In this document: positions 9,683 to 21,393 of the stretch, piece by piece | Position numbering within the stretch: the first letter of the stretch is position 1 | Layout: each line of letters opens with the position of its first letter | DNA from: Sphaerulina vaccinii | Lineage: Eukaryota; Ascomycota; Dothideomycetes; Mycosphaerellales; Mycosphaerellaceae | Reading direction: 5' to 3' | Assembly (NCBI GenBank): GCA_022570795.1 | Contig: JAKUDP010000028.1 | Location: forward strand, 1 to 64,000 | DNA length: 64,000 bases | Translations under genes and position numbers: made by a program | The notes under the pieces: model-generated | What the model saw: the letters and a program-made list of their open reading frames with translations, nothing else | What the model was told of the DNA's origin: nothing | Databases searched by the model: none

Positions 9683-10092
9683 ACCGCTGCCAGATAGAAC
9701 GCGATTCGCATTACTCCCGTAGAGAGGGTCGCTTGGTTCCTTTGGTCGAGGTCGAGGGCGGTCGGGCGCGTGCAGGAGATCGTGCAGTTGGAGGATGGTC
9801 CGTGCAGACAAACGACGGTCCTAGTCTATAAGACTACGTTTTCGGTGATGACGCGACTGACAGAATGTTCACGGCACGTGGAGTGGAGCGGATGAGGTGG
9901 ATTGTGTGGTAAGTTTGGATGTATGCTTGGATGGAGACTCCCAAGCTCTGTGTCACCTTGTACGCGCTATACCTATTATGGCGAGGGACGATAATCATTA
10001 TCAATATATATTGAGCACTACCTGACGCTGATGACCTTCAGAACCTCAAAACTCCTTGCAATAGGAACGCCACTCATGAATGCATATCAATA

Positions 10093-12279
10093 TCACATCA
10101 CAGCACATCCGCCACTTCTGGCACGCCGACGACGACCTCCGCCTACTCCAATACCAGGTGTTTGCAAATCGACTTCTTCTTCATCAGCGTGCATAAGTTG
10201 CGCCTGACGAGCCCGCCTTTCTCGACGACGACGACCTCCACCAGTAGTATTGGCTTCCTCCTGAGCAATCATGAATTCTGCCCATTTCCTCTCAAGACGT
10301 CTGGCTGCAATGAAATCTCCGCGCATCACTCGCTTGAAGTGCTCCTCCACGGTCGGCTGGTATGTATAGAAACACTTGAGCTGGATGACTTCGGCCGGGA
10401 ACGTGGCACTTCGCACGATTGTTGCAGCTTCGCCATCATGTTGCGTGGTGTGAGTCGTTATGGACACGTCAGCATTTCGAGATAGGACTTCTCGCACGCC
10501 AGTCCAGGTGACATTCTGACAATCATAAGCCACCAATCGCAGGCCAACTGCAGGTTTCCACAGATTTCGACCTGGCGCTGCATTGCCTCGAACGGTCCTG
10601 CGTCCACTTCTCTGCCTGACCATGCTTGCGGCCTCTGCCAGAACCAGATCTCCAATGCGCGTGTTGTCCATTTCCAGGGATCGAAGGCTTGTGCATACTT
10701 TGACGAGTGGCAGCATACCAGCGTCGCCCATATTTTCGCAGTATGAGATACTCAAGTGCCTCAGCCTTTTAGCACACGGAGAAACGGCCAGCGCATGCAA
10801 GGTCGCATTAGTGAGATCCTCAAGCTCTTCCAGGTCCAGGTGAGTCAACATCGAGGTTGTGGGCAGCAACTCTGCCATGGTAGCATCAAGGATTCCACTG
10901 CACTTCGATAGCTGGAGACCTTCGACATAAGGAATGTTACCAACGAAGCTGCGCACGCCTTTATCAGTGAGCGACCTACACCTCGTGAGATCAATATGCT
11001 TGAGTCTACGAGGTGGCACGATCGGCCTGCCAGAGATGTGGTCAATCTCGCTATCTTTCCCTTCGATCAGGACAGCGAGCGACTCATCGGTGATGGTTTC
11101 GCAGTTCATCAATATCAGGCGCTCCAGCGTGTTTCGCTGGAACAGAAGCTCCATGAACTGGACATCATCCCAGCCACGGATCTCACCTGCACGAAGATCC
11201 CTCAGTAGCGGGCAGCTCTCTACGACCTTTTTCAGTCCGCGAGTATCGACGTTGTTGCACCACGAAATATTGAGATGCTCCAGCTTCGGACAATTCTGAG
11301 CAATAATCTTCATACCAGCATTGGTAGCACCAGCAAGCCCAGAGAAGTTGATATGCACCAGCCGACTGTTGCACCACAGGAAGTTGTGAATGGACGCGCG
11401 ATCAATACGACAGCCTTCGAGAGACAAGTTCTCCAGATTTGTGCAAGCGTCAGAAAGACCTTTGGAGTTCCAACGTTCCCGTAACTGAACACAGCCTCGC
11501 AGGTTGAGATCGCGTACGAAAGGTCCAGCAGCGGTGATGATGCTCACAAGAGCATCTCCTGGTATATCCTGGTAGAAGCCCGCAGTGTCTAAGATCGCCC
11601 ACAGCTGTCCATCAAAGCACATCTGATGCCATGACTTTGAGACTATGGAGGATTGAACAATCTCTTTCGGTTTAAGGTAAGTGAGAACCTCCATCCTCAG
11701 CTCTGATGGTAGATCACGCCAGAAGTTGAAATCGTGGCGTCTGACCACTTGTTTCTCAACTGGTCGCGAGAAATAGTCCTCATTCACTTCGGCGATTCCA
11801 AGCGCAGTGCTTGTTGGCTTAGGCGTGGAGCGAAAGTCTTGCGGCACACCAACAGAGAGCTTGCCATCATGCTGTGGAAGGATCCGAACACGAGCGGTTT
11901 CATCGAAGAAAGCTGGAAATTGGGTTCCTGGTGTAGTCGGCACAGATGTGGGAGGAGTGCCATAAGCAGCTGATGCAAACTCGCGGCTCAAGGCAGCCCC
12001 AGGACTACCATATGTTGTCCCTGAGTTGAGCGAGATGCATGATATTGATCCTTTGCCATTGCCATTGTACCCGCTAGATCGAGTTGTGCTGAGTCTTGCT
12101 ATTGAAGGCGAGGATGAGATTCGCGTCAAGCCTTGTAGAAGTCTTTGGCGACCTTTCAACTTTCGTGGCAGCTCTTGAAACTCCTCTTGAAAGGGTGGAG
12201 AAGATGATGCATTCGAGCTCTGTGGTGAATTGTTGTGTGTCATTGCTGCGTCGAAGGACTCCGTAGAATGGGAAGCCAT
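10093..12279 (-). CDS. F-box/LRR protein with C-terminal CaaX box (SCF substrate receptor)
   Basis: A single exon of 728 residues starting at ATG 12279. Residues 1-180 are Ser/Thr-rich. An F-box occupies about 186-230 (FWRDLPSELRMEVLTYL) and would bind Skp1. From about 245 to 560 there are leucine-rich repeats of the cysteine-containing type (LSLEGCRI, LNISWCNN, LILMNCET), which bind substrate. The tail is Arg-rich and ends CAVM, a plausible farnesylation CaaX box, with cysteine fourth from the end. Animal FBXL2/FBXL20 likewise combine F-box, LRRs and CaaX, placing the ligase at membranes. It is Grr1/Pof2-like in repeat type but I do not assign a symbol. Prenylation is inference from the last four residues. 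Confidence 0.8.
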   Translation of the reverse strand: MASHSTESFDAAMTHNNSPQSSNASSSPPFQEEFQELPRKLKGRQRLLQGLTRISSSPSIARLSTTRSSGYNGNGKGSISCISLNSGTTYGSPGAALSREFASAAYGTPPTSVPTTPGTQFPAFFDETARVRILPQHDGKLSVGVPQDFRSTPKPTSTALGIAEVNEDYFSRPVEKQVVRRHDFNFWRDLPSELRMEVLTYLKPKEIVQSSIVSKSWHQMCFDGQLWAILDTAGFYQDIPGDALVSIITAAGPFVRDLNLRGCVQLRERWNSKGLSDACTNLENLSLEGCRIDRASIHNFLWCNSRLVHINFSGLAGATNAGMKIIAQNCPKLEHLNISWCNNVDTRGLKKVVESCPLLRDLRAGEIRGWDDVQFMELLFQRNTLERLILMNCETITDESLAVLIEGKDSEIDHISGRPIVPPRRLKHIDLTRCRSLTDKGVRSFVGNIPYVEGLQLSKCSGILDATMAELLPTTSMLTHLDLEELEDLTNATLHALAVSPCAKRLRHLSISYCENMGDAGMLPLVKVCTSLRSLEMDNTRIGDLVLAEAASMVRQRSGRRTVRGNAAPGRNLWKPAVGLRLVAYDCQNVTWTGVREVLSRNADVSITTHTTQHDGEAATIVRSATFPAEVIQLKCFYTYQPTVEEHFKRVMRGDFIAARRLERKWAEFMIAQEEANTTGGGRRRRERRARQAQLMHADEEEVDLQTPGIGVGGGRRRRARSGGCAVM

Positions 12280-13258
12280 ATTGACCGATCAAGGTGCAGT
12301 ATGGCGATGCGGTGGAATGTTACGACCGACCCACTTCTGGGGAGAGAATAGATAGTCTCAGATCGTTCGTAGGATCGTGAAGAGTGGGAGTCTGCAATGT
12401 AGGACTACTTGTAATGATCAGTATACTATGCTGTGTATGCGTAGTCTATCGCAATCGCAGCTCCCCGCCCTCGTGCTGCGGTCATCCGGACAGTACAGAC
12501 AGCATCATACCTAGCAACATGCAAACATGCGAAACATACCTATGGCGTGCCAGTCTACTATCTACATAGACTTGTCGACAGGAAGCGATATCTTTTGTGT
12601 CCAATACATTTGATCACAAGACCTTTCAGCTGCTGGGAGTCCTTATCCTTATCGATGGGAAGATGGAGGGGTGTGGTGGGTGATGATCGGCTCAATGATC
12701 TTCGTCAGTTGCCGACAGACATGATCATGATGGTCTGCGATAATAACACAAAAACGCTAACGGCTGATGGTGAGTAGAAGAAGATGGTATGAGGATAGCG
12801 AAGTACTCCCCAGGAAGGAGCGGGCTGAAGAAGAGAGGCACAGCACAGTAGTAGGATAGAGTGCATTATCAAAACGAGCTAAACAACCGACCGAGAGGCT
12901 AGCCAAGGTGCGTCGCGTGCTTCTGGAACTTGACTGTTTGACCGAGAATAAGCACGAGGATGTTATTGGAGGTTTTCAGCCGCAGAGTTCGTCGTATCGT
13001 ATAAGCATCAGAGTAAGACCGTATAGCAGAAGCTATTATTGCCAGTGAAACGCTTCTCCAACATCTTGAAGAGTAAGTCGTCGTGTTCAGACTACCTTAC
13101 GGCGCAACTATGGGGAAGAGGGGTCCCTCCACGTGGGCACCACGAAGATGTTTCGATTAAATCCCACCTATTAGCTGGACTTTGTTCAGCCCTCGACCGC
13201 TCTTGGACATGCAGGGCTCTCACACTGTCCATACGTGCTCCTCCGTTTCCGTGATCTA
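12280..13258. other. intergenic, upstream region of the F-box gene
   Basis: Nearly 1 kb with only short frames on both strands. No RNA gene or repeat is evident. It serves as the promoter side of the F-box gene and the 3' flank of the reductase gene. Confidence 0.45.
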
Positions 13259-14400
13259 TCACGCCTTCTTCTTCTGCTTCTTGGCCTTCGCCTGCTCCAC
13301 GTACTTCGGCCCCAGTGTCTCCATCTCCTCCTCATTCCAACCTTTACTGAGAAGTGTGGGGACGAACTGACCAACTCGTTCTTGGTAAAGTCCATATTCA
13401 GGATATTTGCCCTTACTGATCCACTCCGTGATTGGAGTACTTCCCTGAAATACCATCACATACGCGATCACGCCTGCGCACGTCCAGTTGTACAAAGTGT
13501 CGGACTGGAAGCAAGACCATTGGTATAACAGGATCCATATACTCTGCTCAGCTGCGAAGTTCGGGTGACGACTGTATTTCCAGAGCCCGGTTGTAACAAA
13601 GCCACGATCCATCTGGGTTCGAGTCCACCCAGCTGGGACTTTTGCAGTCTTCAAGTACTCTTTCTTGGCGTTCTGGTAGTTCCATTGCTGTTGGTCGGCG
13701 AAGTACGTGAAGATGACGAGGGCCATCAGCAGCCGGGCGATGATGATGTCGGCCATACCCATCTCGGGCTGAAGCTGCGAGGAGAGAAGCAGCACGTATG
13801 TTGGCAGCGTGACACTCCAGAGAAGGACCTTCGACGCATCAGTAAGAGCCAGAAGGTGGAAGGAGATAGACTTACCAGCTGCAGAGACGAGATGAAGACA
13901 ATGTTCAATAGCAGGAAGCCAAAAGAGCCAATGTACCCCTTGATCAGCTCCCACCTATAGTCCTCACTTCCAATCTGGTATCCTCCCTTCCGCCAGTAAT
14001 TATAGGTCAGTCTCATGGACCATACAACACTGAAAGCAAGCACGTTGTCGACTCTCGTGGTAGGCAGGCCATTGAGACGCGCCCAAAGGGCATAGTGAAA
14101 GTTGAAGACTGTAGGGAGAATGCTCCACACTCTGTCCACCTGGCTGTAGTTCTTGTTCACCTCTGCGACGATGAAGAAGATAGGGAACAGAGCGAGGGAC
14201 ACAGCAAGTCCAAACATGGCCGGGTTGGTCGAAACATATATCTGAGTGAGAGCTTCGACGTCTCCGATCGATTCGTAGATTTGTTGTGGCAGCGCGTAGA
14301 GCTGTGGGAGGTAGGCTTCGAAGGTGGTGCTGTAGTCTGCACAGTCTTGCAGTGTTCGGACTGCAGGCAGTGCCATATGCGCTGCTTGGACGACCACCAT
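13259..14400 (-). CDS. DUF1295 / steroid 5-alpha-reductase-like membrane protein
   Basis: Exons 14400-13876 and 13828-13259, split by a 47-nt intron (GTAAGT...AAG), give 364 residues. Several hydrophobic membrane segments are visible, for example AMFGLAVSLALFPIFFI and GFLLLNIVFISSLQ. The C-terminal half has the conserved reductase-fold features GLWKYSRHPNFAAEQ and the later TPITEW/YPEYGLYQ. The protein ends KKKA, which fits a dilysine ER-retrieval signal. DUF1295 proteins are predicted NAD(P)H-dependent reductases of lipids or sterols in the ER; the substrate is unknown. The ATG at 14400 precedes the first well-behaved hydrophilic segment, and in-frame ATGs further upstream (to 14496) look like leader. 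Confidence 0.8.
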
Positions 14401-14592
14401 CTTTCCTACAGTGAGTGTTGGTAGCCGGTAGTGTTGGTGTTCAATTTGGTAGCCTTTCTCACAGCTCAAGCTCATCATGTCCCTGATGATCTGCAAGGAT
14501 GACGCTACGATTTCATATGACAGCCGACTTTCAATGCTTCCATTACTTCGCCTGTATACTCTTTAACAACAACACCCAACGCTATAGGGAAA

Positions 14593-15669
14593 ATGAGCTC
14601 CGTCCTCCTCAAAAAGACAGTCTGCTGTCCCTCCTTCTGGCGTCTCCCCTCCGCAATCCGCGTCCGCACCTACGCAGTCCAAGCACCCGGCGCACCCACA
14701 GTTGAAGTCTTCTCCTCCCACACAAAACATCTCCAAAAGGAACGCGCAGCCTCCGCCACATCCCAATCTCGACAAGTAGACTATCTCCGCGACGAAGTAG
14801 CTGCACGTCTCTGCGACAGAATCCTCGACATCAATCGAAATTTCCCCAAAGTCCTCGACTTCGGCGCGAATGCTTGCAATATAGCTCGAATCCTCACACG
14901 CCCTGATCCTGACCCTGATTCTGCGAAACCGAGCGTTGAACCGATCAGTAGTAGGATTGAAGAGATTGTTTGTGCGGAAACAAGTCCTACGTTATTATAC
15001 AGAGATCAGGATGAAGCGTTTAATAAAGAGATGAACATTACGAGGCAGGTGTTGGCAACGCCGGAATATGTCCCTTATGAGACTGATACTTTCGACATGG
15101 CCATGTCTTCTCTCTCGCTACACTGGGTGAATGATTTACCTTCTGTGTTAACGCAAATCAACAATTGCTTAAAACCCGACGCACCTTTCATCGCAGCAAT
15201 GTTTGGCGGAGATAATTTGTACGAACTTCGTGGTTCCCTGCAATTGGCTGAGCAGGAAAGATTAGGAGGTATTGGAACACATATGTCTCCTTTGGCAGAT
15301 GTACGCGATGTTGGGAATTTGTTGTCACGAGCTGGATTCAAACTCTTAACCGTGGATGTTGACGATATCATTGTTGATTATCCGCATATTTCAGCGCTGA
15401 TGACGGATTTGCAAGCTATGGGAGAAGCCAATGCCACGCTGGCGAGGAGTGGTGGGCCACTGAGCAGGGAGGTTTTGCTTGCGACTGAGGCGATTTATAG
15501 GGAACTGTATGGTGAGGAACAGGACGATGGTACGGTTACTATTCCGGCGAGTTTCAGGATTATATACATGATTGGGTGGAAGGAGAGTGATAAGACGCCT
15601 AAGCCGTTGGAACGTGGGTCGGGAGAGGTGAATCTTAAGGATCTGTTTGAGGCGGATAAGAAGCAATAG
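14593..15669 (+). CDS. NDUFAF5: mitochondrial complex I assembly methyltransferase-family protein
   Basis: An intronless gene of 358 residues. The N-terminus (residues 1-30) is rich in Arg, Ser and Ala with no acids, like a mitochondrial targeting peptide. A class I SAM-methyltransferase core follows, with the SAM-binding loop near residues 87-98 (VLDFGANACNIA), followed by MAMSSLSLHWVNDLP and a C-terminal MIGWKESD strand. These match NDUFAF5, which hydroxylates an arginine of subunit NDUFS7 during complex I assembly. The glycine-rich loop here reads DFGANACN rather than the common DLGCGxG. The gene is divergent from the reductase gene to its left, with 192 bp between the start codons. Confidence 0.85.
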   Translation: MSSVLLKKTVCCPSFWRLPSAIRVRTYAVQAPGAPTVEVFSSHTKHLQKERAASATSQSRQVDYLRDEVAARLCDRILDINRNFPKVLDFGANACNIARILTRPDPDPDSAKPSVEPISSRIEEIVCAETSPTLLYRDQDEAFNKEMNITRQVLATPEYVPYETDTFDMAMSSLSLHWVNDLPSVLTQINNCLKPDAPFIAAMFGGDNLYELRGSLQLAEQERLGGIGTHMSPLADVRDVGNLLSRAGFKLLTVDVDDIIVDYPHISALMTDLQAMGEANATLARSGGPLSREVLLATEAIYRELYGEEQDDGTVTIPASFRIIYMIGWKESDKTPKPLERGSGEVNLKDLFEADKKQ

Positions 15670-15965
15670 CCAGGAAGCAGCACTTTGAAAAACATTCAAG
15701 TTCTAGCAAGCCTACAACATAGACTACGCAGTAACCTTCAGGCTCTATGGCGCGTGTGCCATGTACAACAGGATAACGAGCAGGTGGAACGCGGATGAAG
15801 AAATTCGTAGGGTATCATTGATTCAGCCTGCGGCAGAAGGTCGAGTGTTGCTCTAGCATTTTTGAGCTGCATGCTGCAACTTTTCCACAAAGTAGCTAGA
15901 CTGCCATAACATTTTCCTGAGCACGCGCTCGTGTCCTGCAAACCCGAGACTCCTCATTGCGACAT

Positions 15966-16842
15966 CTAGTACTCAGCGGCAGCCTGTGGGAACTCGAAGT
16001 GAACACCCTTTCCAGTCAAGCGCTTGTAGACCTCAGAGTAGGTGTCGAGACGGTAGTCAACACCACCACGCTCCTTCTCGTCAAGGATGACCTTGAGGAC
16101 CTTAGCACCGTCCTCCTTGGTGCGGAGACGCTTGCCAACAATCTCCACTGGGTAGACAAGGTCGGCAAGGATGGCGTCGTGCACGGCAGTGAGAGTACGC
16201 GAACGTGGGCGCTTCTGGGTCTGGCTGGTGCGGCTGCGGTTGCTGCGCTTTGGGCGTGGCAGGATGCGGCGCGAGGCAACGATCAGGACGTGGCGGTCGG
16301 AGAATTTCTTCTCGAGCTCACGGGTGAGTCTGGATGATATGTTAGTGGCTGCGGGTAGTGGGCGGTGTGAATAGATCAAGACTTACCGCTGCTGGGATCG
16401 GTGCCAGCCCTGGAGGAGCGGAACTGGGACGAAGATGACAATTGCCTTGCGTCCGTGGCCAACCTCGATCTGTAAGAATCCTGGTGTCAGCGAAAAGCTG
16501 CCCAGTGCCCACCGCGTCTTCGTTGTATGATCGAGTATGGTATGTGTGTCCATCATGCGACTTTTTCTTCTTTTCTCTTGCTCTCTGATATCTTTCTTTC
16601 TCATCTTACCTCGCGTGCGGAGACGAACTGCAGCGGGCGCAGAGCGGCCTTCATGTCGGGGATGTTGCTCTCGAGTTCATAGAGGGCAGTGGCGATCTGC
16701 TGCTCTGTCTCGTTTGGCTTTTGGCGCGAAGGGCTGTTAGGCGCGATCTGGTGGGAGAGTTGGGTTAGCGAATGCCCTGTACAGTTTGCAATCAGAGGAG
16801 AACAGCGATCCGGTGTACCTTGTTAAGTGCTTGGGCAGACAT
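15966..16842 (-). CDS. RPS7: 40S ribosomal protein eS7
   Basis: Four exons (16842-16819, 16747-16610, 16469-16387, 16329-15966) give 202 residues, the usual length. The first exon encodes only MSAQALNK. Introns of 71, 140 and 57 nt have GTAC/CAG, GTAAGA/CAG and GTAAGT/CAG ends and join in frame. Recognisable stretches are EVGHGRKAIVIFVPVP, RELEKKFSDRHVL, the basic RSRTSQTQKRPRSRTLT and YRLDTYSEVYKRLTGK near the end. It is a structural component of the small ribosomal subunit. Introns near the 5' end are typical of fungal ribosomal protein genes. Confidence 0.95.
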
Positions 16843-17069
16843 CTTGGGCAATGTGTTTTCTTGCTTGACAGCTACTGGCGAAGGTCAGAGGATTTGAAGT
16901 TGAAGCGAATATCGATACTCTTGGCAGGTGGAGACTTTGCGGATCGTTCCTTCCCGAACACTTCCCTCTTTACTCTTTCAAGCTCGCGTGTCTCAGTGCT
17001 GCCTCACTTGCCGAACACGCATCGATGTCTGCAGGTCGGACAGTATACCTTCACATCTAACACAATGCC

Positions 17070-19014
17070 ATGAACCTGGAACGCAGAAGGCGCACGTCGA
17101 CTATACAAGGACTGTCCCCATCAACGAGCTCCGCCATGTCGACTGGACAAGGCACTGCCTCTGGCCTACTCCAGCCACGAGCTCGAAAGCCTGTGGATAT
17201 TCGATTTGCAAAATCTCTCAGCGACGATTTGGGCAATGGTCACCTCACGCCCCTCTCTGGAATCGCCAGCGGGCCTGGTACTCCCGCGCCTCCAGAAGAT
17301 GCGCCCCTTTCTGTCAAGGCCACTTCGGCTGCGCGCAAAGAAGTTCGTCGAAAGTCGAAGCAACAGAGAATGTTTCCTTCAATCGCATACGAGGAGCGAG
17401 TGTCTCATTTTGATCCCAACTCAAGTTACTCTAACTTTCGAGGCTTCTTCGTCTTGTTCTGGATTGGCCTAGCTATCATGATATCGACTACCATGGTATG
17501 CAGTCAATGCTCATGAGTGATGTATCGAGACCTCCTGCTAACATGTGAATCAAGCTGAGAACTCTAAAGGAGACGGGCAAGCTGCTCAGCCTCAAGCAAT
17601 GGCCACTTTTTACGAAGGATCTAGTTGAGTTAGGCCTGAGCGATGGGGTCATGGCCGCGAGTACAGCATTAAGCCTGCCTATGAATATCCTGTTCAAGAA
17701 CAGCTCCGGAATCTTGAGATGGAATCGTGGAGGCATGGTCCTGCAGAGTATCTTCCAAGCAGGATGGCTTTATTTCTGGATCAGCTGGCCATTCATTCGA
17801 GACTGGACGTGGACTGCACAAGTCTTCTTTACGCTTCACACTCTGGCCTTGTTCATGAAACTACATTCATACGCCTTCTATAATGGTCATCTTGCCACCA
17901 CTTTGCAGCGCCTACAAGAGCTGGATCGGCCAGCAACCCCTCAAACACCAACTACTGCGCCCGCCGCTGTTCGTTATCCAGTTGCACATGTGCAACCTGC
18001 AAGCAGTGACGATGGTGAAGACGACGAAGGCGAGCACATCTCACCTATAATGCAATTGCGTGGAGACCTGGCAACGGAACTTACATCACCACTTGGCAAC
18101 GTTTCCTATCCGCAGAATCTGACAATCACCAACTTCGCCTTCTACTTGCTATGCCCTACGCTCTGCTATGAGCTCGAATACCCACGAACTCCATCTCGAT
18201 CATACCTGGAACTGTTCTATAAGACTTTGGCTGTGTTTGGGTGCATCTTTCTTATCACTGCAATCACAGAAGTCTGGATCCTCAACTTGCTGGATGACTC
18301 TGCGACTCGCTTGCAATTGTCTTCAAACTGGATTGACAGTTCACTGATCTTTGCAGAGACGGTCTCTCATCTACTCTTCCCCTTTATGATCATATTCCTT
18401 CTTGTCTTCCTCGTCATATTTGAGTAGGTCACTTCTGTTTCCAGTATCCATTTCCGCTGATGAACGCTAATGCTGTGCTTGCAGATACGTGCTCGGAGCT
18501 TTTGCAGAAATTACCAGATTTGGAGATCGACAGTTCTACAGCGACTGGTGGAACTCAACCAGCTGGATTGGATTCAGCCGCGATTGGAACAAGCCCGTAC
18601 ATCATTTCTTCCACCGACACGTCTATCTTGCATCTAGAGGCGCTCACCTGTCGCGACCGGTAGCCACAGGCATAACTTTCTTGATCTCGGCCCTGGCACA
18701 CGAGTTGAGTAAGTTGTCACACAACGTCGAGCACTGCTTGTGAGCACGATCGCTGATTTGTGCTATTCTATTCTAGTAATGGGTTGCATCACCAGGAAGT
18801 TCCGCGGATATGGCTTCACTATGATGATGTTGCAGATGCCGCTGTTTGTGATTCAGCAGATGCCCTGGGTCAAAAGAAGAACATTACTCAACAATGTGAT
18901 ATTTTGGATTAGCATGATCCTCGGCCTAAGCTTGGTAAGTCTTCGTCCTTATACTGACACTGGTGACAAGCTACTGACTGTGAGCAGTTGTGCGCGCTGT
19001 ATGTATTGCTTTGA
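17070..19014 (+). CDS. ARE2: sterol O-acyltransferase (MBOAT family, Are1/Are2 type)
   Basis: Five exons (17070-17495, 17555-18423, 18485-18708, 18777-18934, 18988-19014) give 567 residues. All junctions are GT-AG and keep frame; the last exon encodes only eight residues. The protein has a hydrophilic Ser-rich N-terminus and then many membrane segments. The diagnostic FYSDWWNS motif lies in exon 3, and the MBOAT active histidine follows in ALAHEL at the end of that exon. It esterifies ergosterol with fatty acyl-CoA in the ER for storage in lipid droplets. The acidic insertion DDGEDDEGEH in the middle is a hydrophilic loop. ARE1 versus ARE2 is not decided. Confidence 0.9.
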
Positions 19015-19253
19015 TTATGCACCGCCATTGGATCAAACAAATCAACACAACTTTCTCATGGCCCTTCGTCAGCCCCTGTGCGGCAATCGTTGGCCGCCCG
19101 CGCCAAGACCGTCGGCGAACTTGCCAGCTTCCATAAACTTCATTTAACACCCACCACTTACCTCTGCCGATACTGATACCAAGCAACCGTAGAACAGGAC
19201 CACAACAGTTGGTGCATGGCCTATTCCTGACAACTTGGCCAGTCAAGACTAGA

Positions 19254-20585
19254 ATGGACGAGCAACCAACTCGGCAGCCGATACCACTTTGGCTAGATTG
19301 CGATACAGGCCACGATGATGCTTTAGCCATACTCCTCGCCGGCCGTGATTCATCAATCAAGCTCTTGGGAATCAGTACAATATACGGCAATGCCTCTTTG
19401 GTGAATACCACCTACAACAGCCGTGCCATCCTGAAAGCAATCAAGCGTGAAGATGTATCTGTTTACATTGGTGCCAGCAAGCCATTCTGCAGAGTCACAG
19501 TGGCAGCAGCTGACATACATGTAAGACATATATATATAATATTGTTCTCTTCAAGCTGTGACTAATGCATATAGGGAGAATCTGGGCTTGACGGGACGAC
19601 TTGCTTACCAGAGCCTTATGTGCCTGCGAGGACGGACCTGGTAAGATCTTGCCAGGCATAACTTGAGTGGCTTTTCATGATTCAAACACTGATCAGTTCC
19701 GACAATGCAGACGGCAGTCGACGCAATGTACAAAGCTTTGATTGCTCAGGCCCCAGGCACAGTACGTGTAAATCCAAACACAACATCCACGAACTTCACT
19801 AACACCTTCTCCTCGCCCAGGCATATCTAGTAGCAACAGGAGCATGCACAAACATCGCCCTACTCTTCTCCATTCACCCCGAACTAGCCTCACACATCGC
19901 AGGCCTCTCCATAATGGGCGGAGCTCTCGGCGGAGGTTTCAGTACAGCCCCCATGGGCATGGTGCACGGAGAAGGCGAAAGATTCGGAAACTGGACTCCA
20001 TGGGCAGAATTCAACATCTACATCGATCCTGTATGTCATATCACCATGCTTCTCATTCGCCTGTACTGACTATTACGATCATAACAGGAGTCTGCCAGTT
20101 CGATCTTCTCAAACGAAGTCCTAGCAAAAAAGACAACTCTAATTCCATTAGACCTCACGCATCAATTCCTCGCTACAGAAGATGTGCAAAAAGGTCTACT
20201 ATACGGTTTCGACAATCGCAAGACGAACGATAGCTCCATCCCAGTCGTACGGAAACTCTACAAAGAAATCCTAACATTCTTCGCCCAAACATACAGTTAT
20301 GTCTTCGGCCTCACTGAAGGACCACCTGCACATGATCCACTAGCAGTCGCGGCTGTTCTTGCACCGAATTTGTTCCTCGATAATGGCGGGGAGAGATATA
20401 CTGTCAAAGTCATCACGGAAGGGGAACATGGCTCGTCGGAGCATGTACGTTCAGGTGCTTCGCAGTGTGGAAGGACTGTGGCTACTTTGCTGCCTGCGAA
20501 CGAGTCGGGTGTCAGAATTCCAAGGTCTTTGGATAAAGAGAAATTGTGGCGTATGTTGGATGATTGCTTAGCTCGGGTTGGATGA
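19254..20585 (+). CDS. inosine-uridine preferring nucleoside hydrolase
   Basis: Five exons (19254-19520, 19575-19640, 19711-19761, 19821-20030, 20088-20585), every intron in phase 0, give 363 residues. Residues 15-22, DCDTGHDD, form the calcium- and ribose-binding aspartate cluster of the family (DxDxGxDD). Later conserved parts are GISTIYGN, ATGACTNIALL, IMGGA and the C-terminal PPAHDPLAVAAVL, which supplies the last calcium-binding aspartate. It hydrolyses nucleosides to ribose and free base for purine/pyrimidine salvage. No signal peptide is seen, so it is probably cytosolic. Confidence 0.9.
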
Positions 20586-21393
20586 ATAGGAAGATAAGAG
20601 TGGAATCGAGAATCATTTGAGGTTCATGACCATTTGAATTTGAGTCGTTGTAACACTCGAAGACATAAGGTCACTCTTGCTCGACTAATAGTCGCGTCGT
20701 GCTTCAAGTTAATGAGACGACATGCCGGCCGCAGCGTCGAAAAGCAAGAAGCTCAAATCTACATCTTCCATGTGTAGCGCATTCGAAGAGTGGTGTGAAG
20801 TCCGCCTATGCCTCCGCATCTAGCCTCCTCCTCCCCCAACAGCTCTACTGCGTGATCGCACAATTGAGCCCATCGTAGTTACTCCATCGAGCTCAGCATA
20901 TGCGAGCTCAAGATTGTCATCGTTACGTTGATGTAGCTCGCTTGAGAATGTACCATTATGTGGCCTGGTGGCAACGACTTTCGTCGTTGCTAAGTAACCA
21001 CTTGAGATTGAAAAATGCTGTCGTCGTACGGAAGCCAGCGTGGTTGAGCTGCTGCTTCTCGTTAATTCGTGAAATGTTCGTTGTGTGATGACATGGAAGC
21101 GTACAGCTTCTGCTTCAGAATGCATGCACCACGGCGCTCCGATGTCGTGTTGAGAGTTCTGTGGTCCATGATATCTGTGGTCCATACTAGAGAAAGATCG
21201 AGTATCTTTCCAATACGTGTAGGGGAATGAGAGAACGCCACCCATGTCAGTCCAGGATCTTCCATCAGCACTTGAGTAGGAAGACTGGTGCCCAGTTTCG
21301 TTCGTAAACAGGAGGGAGAGAGGGGGAAGAGAAGTAGGGTTCTTGCAGCATCGCGAGTCTGCAAGACCGAGGAGCATCATAGATGGGAGCACC
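20586..21393. other. 3' region between nucleoside hydrolase and Stb3; possible extra Stb3 coding exon
   Basis: A convergent region. On the minus strand the frame from 21358 to 20820 is open for about 180 codons and can be joined to Stb3 by a 43-nt GTATGT...TTGCAG intron (21401-21359). Without that splice it would be untranslated. Nothing else is recognised. Confidence 0.4.

Noticed and set aside
9683..9820. N-terminal extension of the Hos4-like protein (…ARTILQLHDLLHAPD)
   Set aside because: No ATG is available in the extension itself; it could be coding only through an upstream exon that I could not identify with a good donor, so it was left out of the model.
13615..13634. A perfect B-box-like GGTTCGAGTCC with flanking CTGGG/CCCAG, suggesting a tRNA T arm
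   Set aside because: It lies inside the conserved coding part of the DUF1295 gene (antisense of VPAGWTRTQ) and no D arm, anticodon arm or acceptor stem can be built around it.
16470..16609. Intron 2 of eS7 contains ATGATGG and CTGA on the minus strand, resembling box C/D snoRNA signals
   Set aside because: The C box is imperfect, no terminal stem or convincing guide region was found, and such short motifs arise by chance in 140 nt.
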